The notes under the pieces: model-generated
Database searches by the model: none
What the model was told of the DNA's origin: nothing
Seen by the model: only the letters and a program-made list of their open reading frames with translations
Program-made: the position numbers and the translations under genes
Part shown: one piece after another, positions 1 through 11,439 of the stretch
Layout of the letters: every line of letters begins with the position of its first letter
Numbering within the stretch: the stretch's first letter is position 1
NCBI GenBank assembly: GCA_037951165.1
Contig: JBBDHG010000110.1
Coordinates: forward strand, 1,010,501-1,074,500
Reading direction: 5' to 3'
Length of the DNA: 64,000 nt
Source: Lophius americanus
Lineage: Eukaryota; Chordata; Actinopteri; Lophiiformes; Lophiidae

Positions 1-950
1 TAGAGAAGAGCAGGTTTTTCATTCAACACATGCTGCAGGTGGTGATGGATAACAGAACATTTGACAGGTTTCATCAAGATAGAATGATTTCACCTTCTCA
101 ATCCTAAATGTTCTGTCATTTATCCAAAAACTGTTTGGAAACTTATTTTTGAATAATTCCCTGACTGGAAAATGTGTCATACATTTGAAGTCCTGTCCAT
201 GTCTGAGGCATGATGACGTCAAAATCTATCTGTGCTTGTCAGAAGTAATAAACACTCCATTGGCTGGATTATGAATCTGTGTTTCATTATCAACAGCTGA
301 CCATAATATTTCAAATGAGACATCCTTGTCTAATAATAATAACCATTTATATCTTAGGACTTAAGGCTAGTTTAATTAAGAATTTCATGGAACTTCTTTC
401 ACACACCATTTTCCACATGAAGTAGTTCCTTTTGATAATCAAGGGCTTAAAAATTTATATATTTATAATAGTTACATTTTGGACTTTGTCTCATTTGGTG
501 GTTAGTTCAGTTTCCAAATCAGACCTCAGATGATGTTTGCCAGTTTTCAAACACATTTCTACTCAATTACCAGGTACTAAAGTGATGCCTTTGGGGGTTG
601 TTGTTGTTTTTTTTGGCATTTATGTTTTAGATTCTTTATTTTTCTTGTTAATAAATTGAACTCATTCTGTGAGTTGGCTTTGTCTCAGATGAGAGTTTTT
701 AGGCCATAATAAAAAAACCTATCTACATTTTTTTCACAAAACTATGAAAACCTCTCTGCAGAGAAAGTGTAAAAAAAGAGTGAGGGGAAAAGCTGGATGT
801 AGAAATGCAAAGCAACAACGATAACAGCTTTTATTAACAGGGACCACCCATCCATCCACTAAATTGGGGGCCGCGGGGGCATGACAAGAAGTGGGCCCCA
901 AAAACATCCCTTTCCCCAGTAACATGCGTTTAATGTCAGAGGGATGTATA
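1..950. other. AT-rich intergenic DNA, no gene recognised
   Basis: Only short open frames without recognisable domains occur here. The stretch is AT-rich with T and A runs (for example around 600-650). I see no exon, RNA gene or clear repeat boundary. Confidence 0.5.
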
Positions 951-2690
951 AAGAGGAAGTAAGAGAAGATCAGTGTATCACGGGAGATCCCCTAGCACAC
1001 GAAACTTATAGCAACATAGCTAAGGCCAGCCTTAATTATAAGCTTTTATCAAAATGAAGGTTTTAAGCCTACTTTAACATGTAGAGAGGGTGTCTGCCCC
1101 CTGAACCGAGACTAGGAGAAGAACCTTGATAACTGAAGACTCTGGCTGCAGTTCTAATTCTGGAGATGCTTAGTGCTCTGGTTGGATAATACGGAACTTT
1201 GAGTTATTTAAAATATGTTGGTGTCCGACTACTATAGCCTTTGTACGTGAGCAGAAATGTTTTGAATTTGATTCTAGATTTTACCATCAGCCAATTTATG
1301 GAAGCTTATATCGGAGAGATGTGTTCTCTTATACTGATTCTGGTCAGGACGCGGGCATCAGCATTCTGGATCCGCTTGAGAGCCTTCAGAGACTTTTTAA
1401 GACAGCCTGCTGATAGGGAATCGCAGTAATCAGTCCGAAAGGGCATCGTTTTGAGACCAAACGTGCCTTTTTTTTTCTTTTTTTTTTAAATATTACACAG
1501 ATGAAAAAAAGCAGTCCTAGAAATCTGTCTTATGTGTGAGTCACAGGACTGATCCTGATCAAAGATAACTTCCAGGTTACTCACAGTACTGCTTGAGTCC
1601 AAGGTAATGCCATCCAGAGTAGTTATACACTACTCAAAAAAATAAGGTTAACACTTCAATCTAAAAAAATATAGGAAATATTCCAGTTGAAAATCTTTAT
1701 TGATTATGTAGTGTAATTGTTGAGAACAAGATAACCTAAGAACTGTCAACGGAAACAAAAATCATTAACCCATTGAGTACTGGATTCAGAATCATACTCA
1801 AAATCAAAGAGGGAAAATGAGAACCCAGGCTTATCCAACTTTTGTGAATTTCCTCAAAACAGCTCATAATGTGGCTCAGTACTGTGTACGGCCTCCACCT
1901 GCCTGTATGCACTCCCTACAACGTCTGGGCTACTCCTGAGGCCGAGGGTCCTCCGGGGATCTTCTCCTAGACCTGGATCAGGGCATCAGTCAGCTCCTGG
2001 ACAGTCTGTGGTGCAACATGGCGGCATTGGATGCAACAATACACAATGTCCCAGAGGTGCTTGATTGGATGCAGGTCTCGGGAACGGGCCGGTCAATAGC
2101 AACAATAGTTTCGTCATCCAGGAACCGCTGACCCACTCCAGCTACATGAAGCCGGTCATTCTAATGCACCATAAAGAACCCAGGGCCCACTGCACCAGTA
2201 TACGGTCTGACAATGGGTCTGAGGATCTCATCCCGAATAAATTCAAAACTAGCCAAGAATCAGCCAGAAAAAGGATGAGGAGAAAGAAATGGTCTGAGGC
2301 CACCACCTGCAAAACTATTCCTTAATAGGGGTTGTCTCGCTAATTGCCTCACCTTTACACCTGTTGTCTATCCAATTGGCACAACAGCAGGTGAAATTGA
2401 TCATTATCGCTTCCTGACTGAACAGGTTGATATCCCGGAGGTGTGATTGACTTGGAGTTGCACTGTGATGATTCTTTATTATCAGATAATGTATTTCTAA
2501 GGTGCTCGGGGTCCCAGTAAAATCACCTAAGCGATAACTCAGCGATAGAATATAGCATGGCCTCCAGCTCTTAATGTACTTGAGACACTCCTCAAGTTTA
2601 GATAAGTGATTACATTCACATGGTTTCATTGATAGGTCTAATTGAGAGTCACCTGCATAACAATGGAATATTATGTTTAAGACATGTTTT
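950..2690 (+). repeat. Teleost interspersed repeat, split by a Tc1-like element
   Basis: Both 950-1627 and about 2480-2690 resemble one abundant teleost interspersed repeat as I remember it. The left part contains the phrases for a stretch reading 'gaatttgattctagatttta' and 'aaggtaatgccatccagagt'. The right part continues with 'catggtttcattgataggtc' and 'cacctgcataacaatgga'. The two halves would be contiguous in the consensus, so the piece between them is an insertion. The repeat class is not known to me; it has no coding capacity here. Confidence 0.55.
1628..2475 (-). mobile_element. Internally deleted Tc1/mariner-like transposon
   Basis: The left end (about 1630) carries a terminal-repeat-like 'acactactcaaaaaaataag'. 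The body matches, on the minus strand, the C-terminal part of a common fish Tc1-like transposase gene. At about 2245 the sequence jumps from the middle of the transposase to the 5' non-coding end ('gttgtctcgctaattgcctc', 'cctgttgtctatccaattgg'), so several hundred bases are missing. The right terminal repeat is truncated near 2470. No intact frame remains, so this is an inactive fossil. The family name is from memory and should be confirmed with a repeat library. Confidence 0.7.
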
Positions 2691-3178
2691 CAATTAATAT
2701 GGGATTTATTTTCACCGTGAGAGAACAGCATTGAATTGGAAATTCTTCAACAAATAAACTTTCATTTGGCACAAAAGAAAAACATTCAACATCCTTTGGT
2801 ATCACTTCCCTGAAAATTAAACACATTCCGTGTTTGTTAAAGTGAACATTTCTTACTTTATAGTATCATGACAAAATATTTCAGTGTAGCTGCTCAGTTC
2901 AAAGCATTGCAGTGGTTTGAAGTCTAGTGCAAACAGAAGTTCTTAAAAAAAAACGAGCAGGATTCCCAAACTGAAGAATCAGAGGGACACAATTCTCATA
3001 CCTCGCATCTTAAATTGGTTCATATTCATCTATAAACATAAAGGGACAACAACAACATCACATTTAAAACTGTTACAAGTCAAATACAGAAAAATCAGGC
3101 AGACACTTCACAGACAAAAAAGGGCTCAGGAGGGGTTTCACAGTTTTGACTCGGTGGTCTCATCAGAAAACCTGTTAT
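2690..3178 (-). other. Likely klf10 3' untranslated region
   Basis: This AT-rich stretch lies directly downstream of the klf10 stop codon on the minus strand. A possible AATAAA polyadenylation signal (tttatt on the plus strand) is at 2705-2710, about 470 bases after the stop. The extent of the UTR is inferred only. Confidence 0.4.
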
Positions 3179-4710
3179 TTAAAAAACGGATTTGGTGACC
3201 CCTGATGTCCAGCTGAGCGACCGCCTCCCTGCCAGGTGTCGCCTGACATGCTTGGCCAGGTGGTCGCTACGCACGAAGCGGCTGAGGCACACGGGACAAA
3301 CAAACTTTTTCTCCCCTGTGTGGGTACGTCTGTGGCGAGAAAGCTCATCCGAGCGAGCAAATCGCCTGTCGCAGTTCTCCCACTTACATCTGAAGGGCCT
3401 CTCACCTGTTCGGAAAGACAACAAAACGTTTTAATGACCTTACATTGGTCATTCTAATGCTATTATTTTGTATTTGATAGTGTAGAATTCATCTCTCACC
3501 TGTATGTGTCCTCATGTGGGCCTTGAGATGAGATTTTTTGAAGTAGGTCTTGTTGCAGTCGTCATGGGGACAAACATGGGTGCGTACACGAGAAACCTCC
3601 GGCTGGGCTGTGGTTCGTTTATACTCTAATAAGACATGGCTGTGTGCAGGAGCAATGGTTGGTAGCTTGGTGCCACCGGGGGTCACAGATATTGGGTGGA
3701 CGTAGACTGTGGGAACAGTCAGCTGAGGCACCAGGAACATTATGGGGCCTTTGGCTACCTGATTCCTTAAGACTAAGACCTGTGCCGGAGAGGATTGTTG
3801 GGTCGATGGTTGTGGCAGCGATGTGTGCACAGTGGCGAGCGGTACCGGAATGGATAGTGGCTGTTGCTTCAGATTCTCGCTGGCTGCGGTAGGTTTTAGG
3901 ACAACACTAATGGAAGGAGGTGAGAAAGAAACAATCTGGCGGAGGGTAGGCGTAGGAAGAACCCTAGATAAACCCGTCGGGGAAAAGAAGACAGCCTCTG
4001 GTGTGCTGGATTTATCATTTGGACCTGAAAGTTTTTTTTGAGCTTGTCTGGGTTTGACCCACGTCTGAATGAATGGTATCTGTGTTGTGGCCTTAGAGCC
4101 CGACTGTGTGACAACATTCCCCTCAGAATCTTTGAGGTTCATCCCATCACCACATCTTGAATCCATTTTAGAGTCTTTTATGTGAACTTGAGTCAGTCTG
4201 TCCCCCCCGTTACAGTAGCTGCCGTCTGATGTGTGTCGGATAACACTGGTGCACTGGAACTGCTGCTGAGAAGTACCAACGTTTGTGTGAACATCTGCCT
4301 GCTCTGTTGGCAGCCAGCTCGGACCTGCAGCTGCAGCAGGCTGATGGAACGGAGCTGCTGCGGGTTGATGGGTGGCCTCTAAGTCAGACGGACTCCATGG
4401 CGGTGTCATGCACTGAAAGGAAAGGAGGTGTTAAGATTTCAAGCAGCTGCGGGTTTGGAGCTATTGATTAATGCAACACGGGAGAGCAGAGACGACCTTA
4501 CAAAATAAAAAGATGACCTCTACCAAGGTCATGTCTGTGTCTGTGTGTTTTTTATTTTCCCTGCAGCATTACACAAAAAAGAATACACATATTTCCATGG
4601 AACTCTGAGAGAGAGGGACAGATTAGACCTCATTGAAGTTTGGCGCATGTTTGGATAGAGGAATACATTTGTTGGGTCTTTGTGGTGGTGAGCGTACTAC
4701 TGAGTACTAG

Positions 4711-4743
<33 letters not shown>

Positions 4744-6684
4744 ATCATTAAAATGATGTTTAATTCAACTGCCCGATAGAGGTTCAACAAACCGAACAAT
4801 ATATGACGCAACAAAATACAACAAATGTGTAAGTGCACCAGAAACAGCTCATCAAGTATCATTCAGTTTACGTAATATTCCACTTTTGTACGGAGCCTCG
4901 CTAACATCACATGAAAAATAAAATGAAGAGAGAGAGAGAAAGACTAAGAACAGACTTAGAGGCACCCGTGAAAACCATACAGAAATAACTGACTGTAACT
5001 TTCAGTTTCTGTTGCTCTGCATCACCTGGTCTGACACAGCGTTCTCTTCGTTTGAGGGAGAAAGTAGGAGCAATTTGCTTCTTATGTTCTAAATGAAATG
5101 CTGCAGAGTCACTGTACTTTAGAGGTAAGGGTGCATGGTCATATGAATCTAGATCAAGGTTTTATTACAATCAAGCGCCCAGCCCTACAGTCTAACATTC
5201 TTCTTATATAATTATGGCCTGTTCCAAATCTTTTATTTGAATTAAAACTTTCTGCTCATGTGGATCACTTACCAAAGAAGAGTTCTGTAGCACGGTCGCC
5301 CCAAGGTGGGCAGAGTCATCCTCGGAGCAGTCTGAGGATGGAGTCAAGGGTCTGGGGTGTCTGATCCTGAGGCCCGTGGTTTTCCAGTGCTTAGTCATGG
5401 ACATCAGAGCCTCTGCAGCCACCATGTCACCTGATCCTAAAGGAACCGGCTGGATTTGAGCCTGGGTGTCTGAGTATAGCTCTTCAACTTTCATGTTGCA
5501 GTTCTGATGAAATAATACAGAAGAATGTAAGACAACCCTCTGGACTGATGATCTGGATCATTCATTACAAATGATGACACACTATATTCTTTGATTGATT
5601 TTTCAGCTGGAACTATGTTGTAATTTGGGTTTAGAGACATCCATTGAGTACTTTCTGTCAGTAGATAGGATCCACATGTAACAACATGTTTAGTCATATC
5701 TTTTTCTCCAACTTGGACAATGTGAAGAAGAGAAACGGTTATGGGTTCCATCTATCATGTTTCAGTGGAGAACCCAAATACCATTTAATCATTTTCACAA
5801 AACTTTCTACACATAGCAACCAAGTACTGGAGTTAGGTAATATAAAGTAGTTCGTGCTTGTTGATTTTAACGTTATGAACACCTATCCCATTACCTGAAG
5901 AGGGGTCTTACATTTTCGGAAATGGAATTCTTCTCCGTTATTCAATCAAAGCAGAATTACAATTACATAACTTATTTTTACTGTCTTCAAAACAACAGCA
6001 GGGGATCTTAGTATTTAATGCTTGATTTTGACATTCATCCATTTTTACAGCATATATAAAGGAGCATGTGAGTTGAGCATGATCTGCTGTTGGTGCCCTT
6101 TCACCTACTTTTGTGAGGGACAAAAGCAAGACTCTGTGCTGCTTACACAAACAGTTAAATATAACCCCTCCCTTACCGGGTCAGCTCAAACACTCCCCAG
6201 TAGCATCACTGGAGAAGCCGGTGCTGCAGTCATGAACTATGAGCTGCATATAATCTGAGTTTACACTATTACTATAAATATAACAATAGCATTTACGCCA
6301 TGCAAATGACTTAGATAGAATACACTAGTTTTACATCTGATTTGATAAATATTAAGTGTGATAGATAAATTGTGTTAACTAAGGTACCTAGTTTAAGTTT
6401 ACTAAATTGAAGCAGGCTAGTTCAAGTATGCTAGAAAAAGTGTGCATGTTTTATCAACATCTGTTCTAATCTGGATGATGATGATCTGAATGCAAATTAA
6501 AGTTTTCTAAATAAAATCTGCAAGATTAAGAATAATGGATGAATTATAATGGATTAAGTATACTAGTTGGAGTATGCGAGGTAAATATTATACTAAATGA
6601 AGTATAATAAATAAACTATGCTAGAAGAAGCATGCCACGATCAAATTCATGAAGTAATAAAATATATTCACTTACATGATACAT
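3179..6684 (-). CDS. klf10: Kruppel-like factor 10 (TIEG1-type zinc-finger transcription factor)
   Basis: Coding exons on the minus strand, in order: 6676-6684, 5273-5503, 3500-4412, 3179-3405. All phases agree, giving 459 aa (human KLF10 is 480). Three C2H2 fingers lie near residues 358-382, 388-412 and 418-440, joined by TGER/TGEK linkers. Finger 2 carries RSDELSRH and finger 3 RSDHLAKH, the GC/GT-box recognition signature of the KLF/SP family. N-terminal TIEG marks are present: AAEALMSM, RPLTPSSD (the Sin3-binding-type region), CMTPPWSPSD and TSVIRHTSD. Known role of the family: TGF-beta-induced nuclear transcriptional repressor. The paralogue KLF11 is the alternative. EALMSM, TPPxSPSD and the presence of ubr5 nearby favour klf10. 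The start is inferred: ATG-TAT-CAT followed by a perfect gtaagt donor, in frame with exon 2. The fallback start is the ATG at 5492-5494. Finger 3 reads CLSRFVRSD rather than the usual CDRRFMRSD. Confidence 0.9.
4708..4742. repeat. (ACT)n microsatellite
   Basis: About eleven tandem ACT/TAC units in klf10 intron 2. Confidence 0.9.
5150..5192. repeat. hAT-like MITE end
   Basis: The phrase 'caagcgcccagccctaca' resembles, in reverse complement, the terminal 'tagggctgggcg' of abundant fish hAT-type MITEs. Only this short end is visible, in klf10 intron 2. Confidence 0.35.
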
Positions 6685-6784
6685 GAGTCAGTGTGAGATG
6701 TCCCAGACCCTGGTTTTACTTCCAAAGATCTTATCTGAACACTAGTAACAAGAATACCTATGTAGTCCCTAGTTTCACCTCAGT

Positions 6785-6935
6785 CTCAATTTCGTTAGAT
6801 TCAAACACAGTGGGGGAATAAAAGGGCGGGGCTTAACGGTTCTTCCAATAGCAGGCAAAGGTGTGTTAAGGACTGACCAATAGGAGGGAGACTGGACGCG
6901 TGATCAGGGGCTGACGAGGGCGTGGAAGCAGCGTG
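6785..6935 (-). promoter_or_regulatory. Candidate klf10 promoter
   Basis: About 100-250 bases upstream of the proposed klf10 start there is a GC box (ggggcggggc type, 6822-6834). Two CCAAT motifs also lie here, near 6846 and 6880 (plus-strand text 'ttccaatagc' and 'gaccaatagg', read as ATTGG from the gene). The block is more GC-rich than its surroundings. Promoter function and TSS are inferred. Confidence 0.45.
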
Positions 6936-7026
6936 GTACACAACGGCATAGCCTTGTGAAAAAACATTCCTGTCCAGACTCACTGCCCCCACCCCCATAC
7001 CCACCCCAAGAAACAAACACACACTT

Positions 7027-7070
7027 CATAGAAGGTGTGAATCAGCTGGAGCTGACTCACACCTTCTATG
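7027..7070. repeat. 44-bp near-perfect palindrome
   Basis: Two 21-nt arms, 7027-7047 and 7050-7070, are inverted copies with one mismatch and a 2-nt spacer. It lies just upstream of the candidate klf10 promoter. No transposon end or known binding site explains it. Confidence 0.9.
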
Positions 7071-7183
7071 ACATCATCATGTGTTCACAGCTATTCAATC
7101 CACATTTATAGTATGGGCTATTTTAACTTTCATGTGAAACTAATATGTTTCTCCTTATTCTTTGGGGTTTAAATATATTTAAC

Positions 7184-7185
<2 letters not shown>

Positions 7186-7270
<85 letters not shown>
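7186..7270. repeat. (TAA)n microsatellite
   Basis: Roughly 85 bases of almost uninterrupted TAA/AAT units with a single AAC interruption. It creates a spurious isoleucine-rich open frame. Confidence 0.95.
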
Positions 7271-7271
<1 letters not shown>

Positions 7272-8035
7272 ATTTACAATGCACAGATGCATTTGTACAC
7301 CTAAAATATTCAACATATTTCCAAAAGCAATGTAGAGCTCAATTGGAAAAAAAAACAATACAACAGGTCTAACTGAAAATAGTTTTCTTTTTTTTTTTTA
7401 AATATGCAAGAGATTATTTCAGCTTAATTGATCCATTTTAGAGGGATCCTATTCCCTCGTTTGAAAGATTGTCCTGAAAATCCATTTTTCATCTGGTGAA
7501 TGAGAATAGATGAGGAATATCTACCAGAAGTTAGGGTTAGTTCCTGTATATGAAATAAGTTATATTTCTTAAGTATAGATTTTTACTTTTTATGGCCATG
7601 TAACTGTGGTTCTAATAAACAGGTTTCTTTTGTCTTGTTCTTTGCTGGGAGAAACGAGGTCAGCCAACAGGAGATGGCCTCAGGCTGCCCTGTGGATTAA
7701 GTAAGTGTCAGCCATCTAGACCTTCCTGCACGTCTCATTGAACCAGAACAAAAGAACGACTGTGAGCACATAGTGGACTAATACACAAACAAACACAATA
7801 CTTCTCCACTGTGCGATATTCCTCAAAAGCATATCATGAGTGGTTGAAAGATTGAAGATTACACAACCATAACATAACCACATTGTGTTGTTTACCATTC
7901 ACTGATCAAGATCCGTGGCTCTGTGTTCTCGAATATTGATGTTATCATCAAAAGCAATATTCCAAACAAATGGGAAGAGCCTTTCAACAGCCTGCAGCTC
8001 CGTCATAACTTTATCAAGATATTAAAGATATTTGA
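7271..8035. other. Intergenic DNA, nothing recognised
   Basis: AT-rich sequence with only short frames that resemble nothing known to me. Confidence 0.4.
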
Positions 8036-8039
8036 TGAC

Positions 8040-8960
8040 AACAAAATGGCGCGCGTGGTCTCCTGTGGAGTTTTTGTGCTGCAAGCCACCACGTTAGACA
8101 CACAGTCCCTGAGCCTTGAAGTACTGTGGTCTGTCAGTGAGGTAGTCTGTGGTCCAAGCAGCCCGGTGTCGTTCAACACCTACTTCTTCTAGCTTCCCTC
8201 TCAGCAGTGGAGGCTGGATAGTGTTGAAAGAACTGGAGAAGAAACATGATCCTCACAGTGCTTCCAGGGTTCTCCAGATAAGAGAGGGATCAGTTCAGCA
8301 AGTACATGACCTTTTCATCCACCCCAATACTGATATGCAAACTGGAGTGGATCCTGCTGGGAGCTCAACAGGGTTGGAAGGTGTTGAGTCTTGAGAACTC
8401 TCTCCTTCATCAGGTGGGAGGTCAAGACCTAAGGTCTGAATAGGTTGGGCCCCCTGGGGCATGCAGTCTCAGGTACAGGTATCACACAGGAAGTCTTCCA
8501 GAGTACCGGAACCCTCACCAGACTGAGGCTAAGGTTGAACAGATGCGCAGCTACCATACCAGCAGCTGGTCTGCACAATTTCTGAGCAGTGTGGAGCTGA
8601 TACCGTCTGGAGCTGCAGCCTTTCTGGGTCGATCCTCCTGAATTCTGTCCTCACCTGATTTAGTGTTATGGAGAGAGTGGGGGTGGCAGTTGGGGGGCAG
8701 TTCCAGCAATGTGGTGCAGGGGGAGGTGTGGTTGGGCATGGAGGTAGTGGAGTGAAAAACTGCAGCTGATGTCCCATTTGTTTTCGGGAAGTGGTGAGCT
8801 GGAGAGGGTCCGACTGGGACACATGTGGATCTGTATTCTGGTGAGTGCTGTGGGCACCTGAATCAAAACTTTTAAAGTTTAATTTTGGCTCATTCAGCCC
8901 ACCCTGCAATTCTGGACTTCTCATTCTGCCCTTTCTGTGTGCAGAGATCCCTTTCAGCAC
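8040..8960 (-). mobile_element. Degenerate LINE reverse-transcriptase fragment (L2/Maui-like)
   Basis: Minus-strand translation across several frames shows the order of a LINE reverse transcriptase. Near 8640 there is KAAAPDGISSTLLRNCADQL, close to the family motif K-A-A-G-P-D-G. Towards 8200 come frames resembling FNTI-P-LL--KL and AAWTTDYLTDRPQY. Near 8060 lies a remnant of the region that in this family precedes the A/GAPQG motif. Frameshifts and stops interrupt every frame, so it is inactive. Confidence 0.65.
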
Positions 8961-9001
8961 CTTTCCAGGCCTCCCTTGTGTTCTTATGCTGAGTTCTTAT
9001 G

Positions 9002-9040
9002 CAGAGTGGAGGACTGAAATGCAATCAGTCCTCCACTCTG
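9002..9040. repeat. Perfect 16-bp foldback palindrome
   Basis: Arms 9002-9017 and 9025-9040 are exact reverse complements around a 7-nt spacer. Confidence 0.95.
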
Positions 9041-10261
9041 GGACAACAACAACAAAAACAAGGATCAGGTCAGGATCCTCTTCAGTGCACTCTGAAGATG
9101 ACCAGATGACCAGAGGAGGATTTGTCAGTTGAGCAATGATCGATCAGACGTCTGAACAGATGGAACATCTGTGTTTAAGTTCTCATCTCCCTCAATAGAC
9201 ACGTCATCGGATTATTTCTCAGGTAAGAAGGGAGGTTCTGTGCAGGGTTCACTCATGGAAGCTCTGCAGCTGACCAGACTGGAACAGGTATGACAATCAG
9301 TTAGTGAAACAGTCAATCAAACAATCACACATACAGACACCTACTAGTCGCTGGTGTCAGGGTGCTCTGACAGGTTCTCCATGGTGATGAATGGATGGTG
9401 CAGCGCTTGATATGGAGAAATTCTTCTTTCCCCATCGAGACGCAGCAGGTTTTTCAGCAGTTCCACAAAACTTTTCCTGTCCTCGTATTCAATTTCTTCC
9501 TCTTTCTGATAGAAGTAGATTTGTAAACGGATTCATTTCAGTTGATCAATATCCTAACTCTCAGAGACCGGTAATTCAAAGGTGTTGAGCCAGTCTTACA
9601 TCAACCAGCTCCTATAGGGTGAATGGCTCCTCATCGACGCTGCGGCTGCTTTCTTTTGGCATCATGTTGAGCGTACTGTTTTCATCTACTGTCTACAGAG
9701 GCGAAATATGTATGAGACTTGTTTTATATGACATAATTTCATGAATCCAAACAAAGGAAATAGGATTAATCAATCATTAGCCTCTATTTATGTCCTCGAG
9801 AAGCTTCTTCCTCCAGGAAAAAGGATTGGATATATTTCCCAGCAGAGAGCAGGTGGTCCTCCGGCTGACCCAGAAATCCAATTATACCTTTCAGCTGCAG
9901 ACAAAAAAAATACAGCATCACATCAGCTGACATTCCACATAAAGTCACCACCGTGTCCTTTTCATTCTGATGAAGAAAGAAATCAGATGGAGGGACCACA
10001 GAAACATGTGGGGAGTGTTTATATTTCCCGATTAATGTATGTAGGGCAGCTGACCTACCCTAAAAGGGAAGAGATTGTTAGCCAGATAGAGGAAGGCCAG
10101 GATGCAGCTGACTCCCCGAACATCGATGGCCTCATTGAAGGGCCGGCCAAGAACAACTCCTGGAGCTCTGAGCTGGGATGAGCAGGAGCCAAAGGCGAGA
10201 AACGTGTTGAGCTGTAAACACCGAGAAAACATCATGGATGTTTGAAAGCAGATGATGAAAA

Positions 10262-10835
10262 CGGCCCAAAACATCATTGTCACCCATCTCCCCTCACTCA
10301 TTGACATTTACAGGAAATGCTTCCTGAAGAGGGTACACAACCTCTTCAAGGACACCTCCTCTTCAAGGAGGTGTCCTTGAAGGACACCTCCTTCAAGGAC
10401 ACCTCCTTGAAGGTGTCCTTGGGTGTCCCACCCAAACCAGAGACTGTTCACCCCGCTGCCCTCTAGACAGAAGTTCAGGAGCCTCCGCTCCCAGGCAAGA
10501 ATGCTGAAAAACAGCTTCTTCCACACAACTGACCGTCTACTGAACTCTAGATAAGGTCCCACACACTCACACACAGCAGCTATTAAACACACTCTTTCAC
10601 CATGAGTACACTGAAAAAATGCACATAAACGTCTACAGCTGACGTACATGCAGCACCCTATGTCTAAAGAAGATAGATAGACAGGTATGATGTATTATAA
10701 TATACATTTTCACTGCAAATATTTCATGATAAGAGCACTTATGTCATTGCTAGCACCTTCAGATTAGATGCTAAACTGCATTTCGTTGTTTGAGTACTTG
10801 TTCTTGGTATAACAATAAAGTTGATTCAAATCAAA
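10262..10835 (+). mobile_element. LINE 3' end fragment
   Basis: Plus-strand text near 10440-10550 reads like the C-terminus of a fish LINE polymerase: PLPSRQKFRSLRSQARML, then KNSFFHTT and a stop. It is followed by a LINE-type 3' tail ending 'aataaagttgattcaaatc' near 10833. The fragment overlaps the intron of the kinase pseudogene, so it probably inserted into that locus. A complex array of inverted copies interrupts it at 10341-10425. Confidence 0.6.
10341..10425. repeat. Cluster of alternating inverted copies of an ~11-13 bp motif
   Basis: The motif 'aaggacacctcc' occurs repeatedly in both orientations. Arms 10347-10359 and 10367-10379 are exact 13-nt inverted copies around 7 nt. Arms 10394-10404 and 10411-10421 are exact 11-nt inverted copies around 6 nt. 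Confidence 0.9.
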
Positions 10836-11439
10836 TCTGAAAGCATGACATAAGATCTTTGTTGAAAGAAATAGACTTGATGACTATATAATCAGGCGGC
10901 TGAAATTGCATTTCCAAAGTCTATCAGTTTTATCTGGGGGTATTGGTCCTGCAGACTTACCAGCATAACGTTGTCAGGTTTGATGTCAGTATGCAGGATA
11001 CCCATATCTCGGAGGGCATCCAATGCCTGAAACAGCTGCAGGGATAAACAAGAAAGGACAATTTTGACCCCCTTTTTTTAATCAATCGCTAATGCGTTGG
11101 TTCAGGATGAGTAGCAGATAAGGAAAAAATACATTGGTTCCATATTAGAATAATACAAACCTGATTGGCAACCGGCCTGATTAAATCCAGTAACCACGCA
11201 GTTCCTTGTTGTTGTGATGAAGACATTTGCCCAAAATTTCAAACGCTCAACAGATCTGCCCCTTGTGCTCAAACCACTCCAAGAAATTCATCATGTTAGT
11301 CTTGTCAGCGTTCAAAACACTGATGGCCTTCAACATTTTCACCTCAGAGGACAAAGAGAAATGGCAACCCTTCTTATTTCATACTCTGGGGGAGTCTACT
11401 GCATCCAAGCAGGGGGTGTACATTACGTCATAAGAATCA

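Larger units (their letters stand above)
9344..11385 (-). pseudogene. HIPK-like dual-specificity kinase pseudogene
   Basis: Pieces of one kinase domain lie in order on the minus strand. 11160-11385: N-lobe and hinge, with SEVKMLKAISV and NFLEWFEHKGQI. 10961-11035: a 25-codon exon with intact splice sites, containing HTDIKPDNV (catalytic-loop HxD-K-N). About 10050-10195: LRAPGVVLGRPFNEAIDV (APE-like P+1 loop and helix F). About 9784-9897: LLSAGKYIQSFF. About 9591-9690: linker. 9344-9505: FVELLKNLLRLDGERRISP, HHPFITM and a stop. This order and wording are those of homeodomain-interacting protein kinases. Damage includes an in-frame TGA after KGQIC in the N-lobe exon, a frameshift before the next exon, and a TAG after EEPFTL near 9620. 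The catalytic loop itself survives. The missing glycine-rich loop and DFG were not found. HIPK-like families are expanded in fish; this copy appears dead. Confidence 0.7.

Noticed and set aside
3192..3457. Plus-strand frames over klf10
   Set aside because: Antisense shadows of the zinc-finger exon.
3179..6684. Naming the zinc-finger gene klf11
   Set aside because: The EALMSM and TPPxSPSD motifs and the chromosomal company of ubr5 fit KLF10 better, though TIEG paralogues are similar.
7145..7372. Open frame with a long isoleucine run
   Set aside because: Produced by the (TAA)n microsatellite.
9741..10181. 146-codon plus-strand open frame
   Set aside because: It is antisense to exons of the HIPK-like pseudogene, and only the minus strand gives recognisable kinase text.
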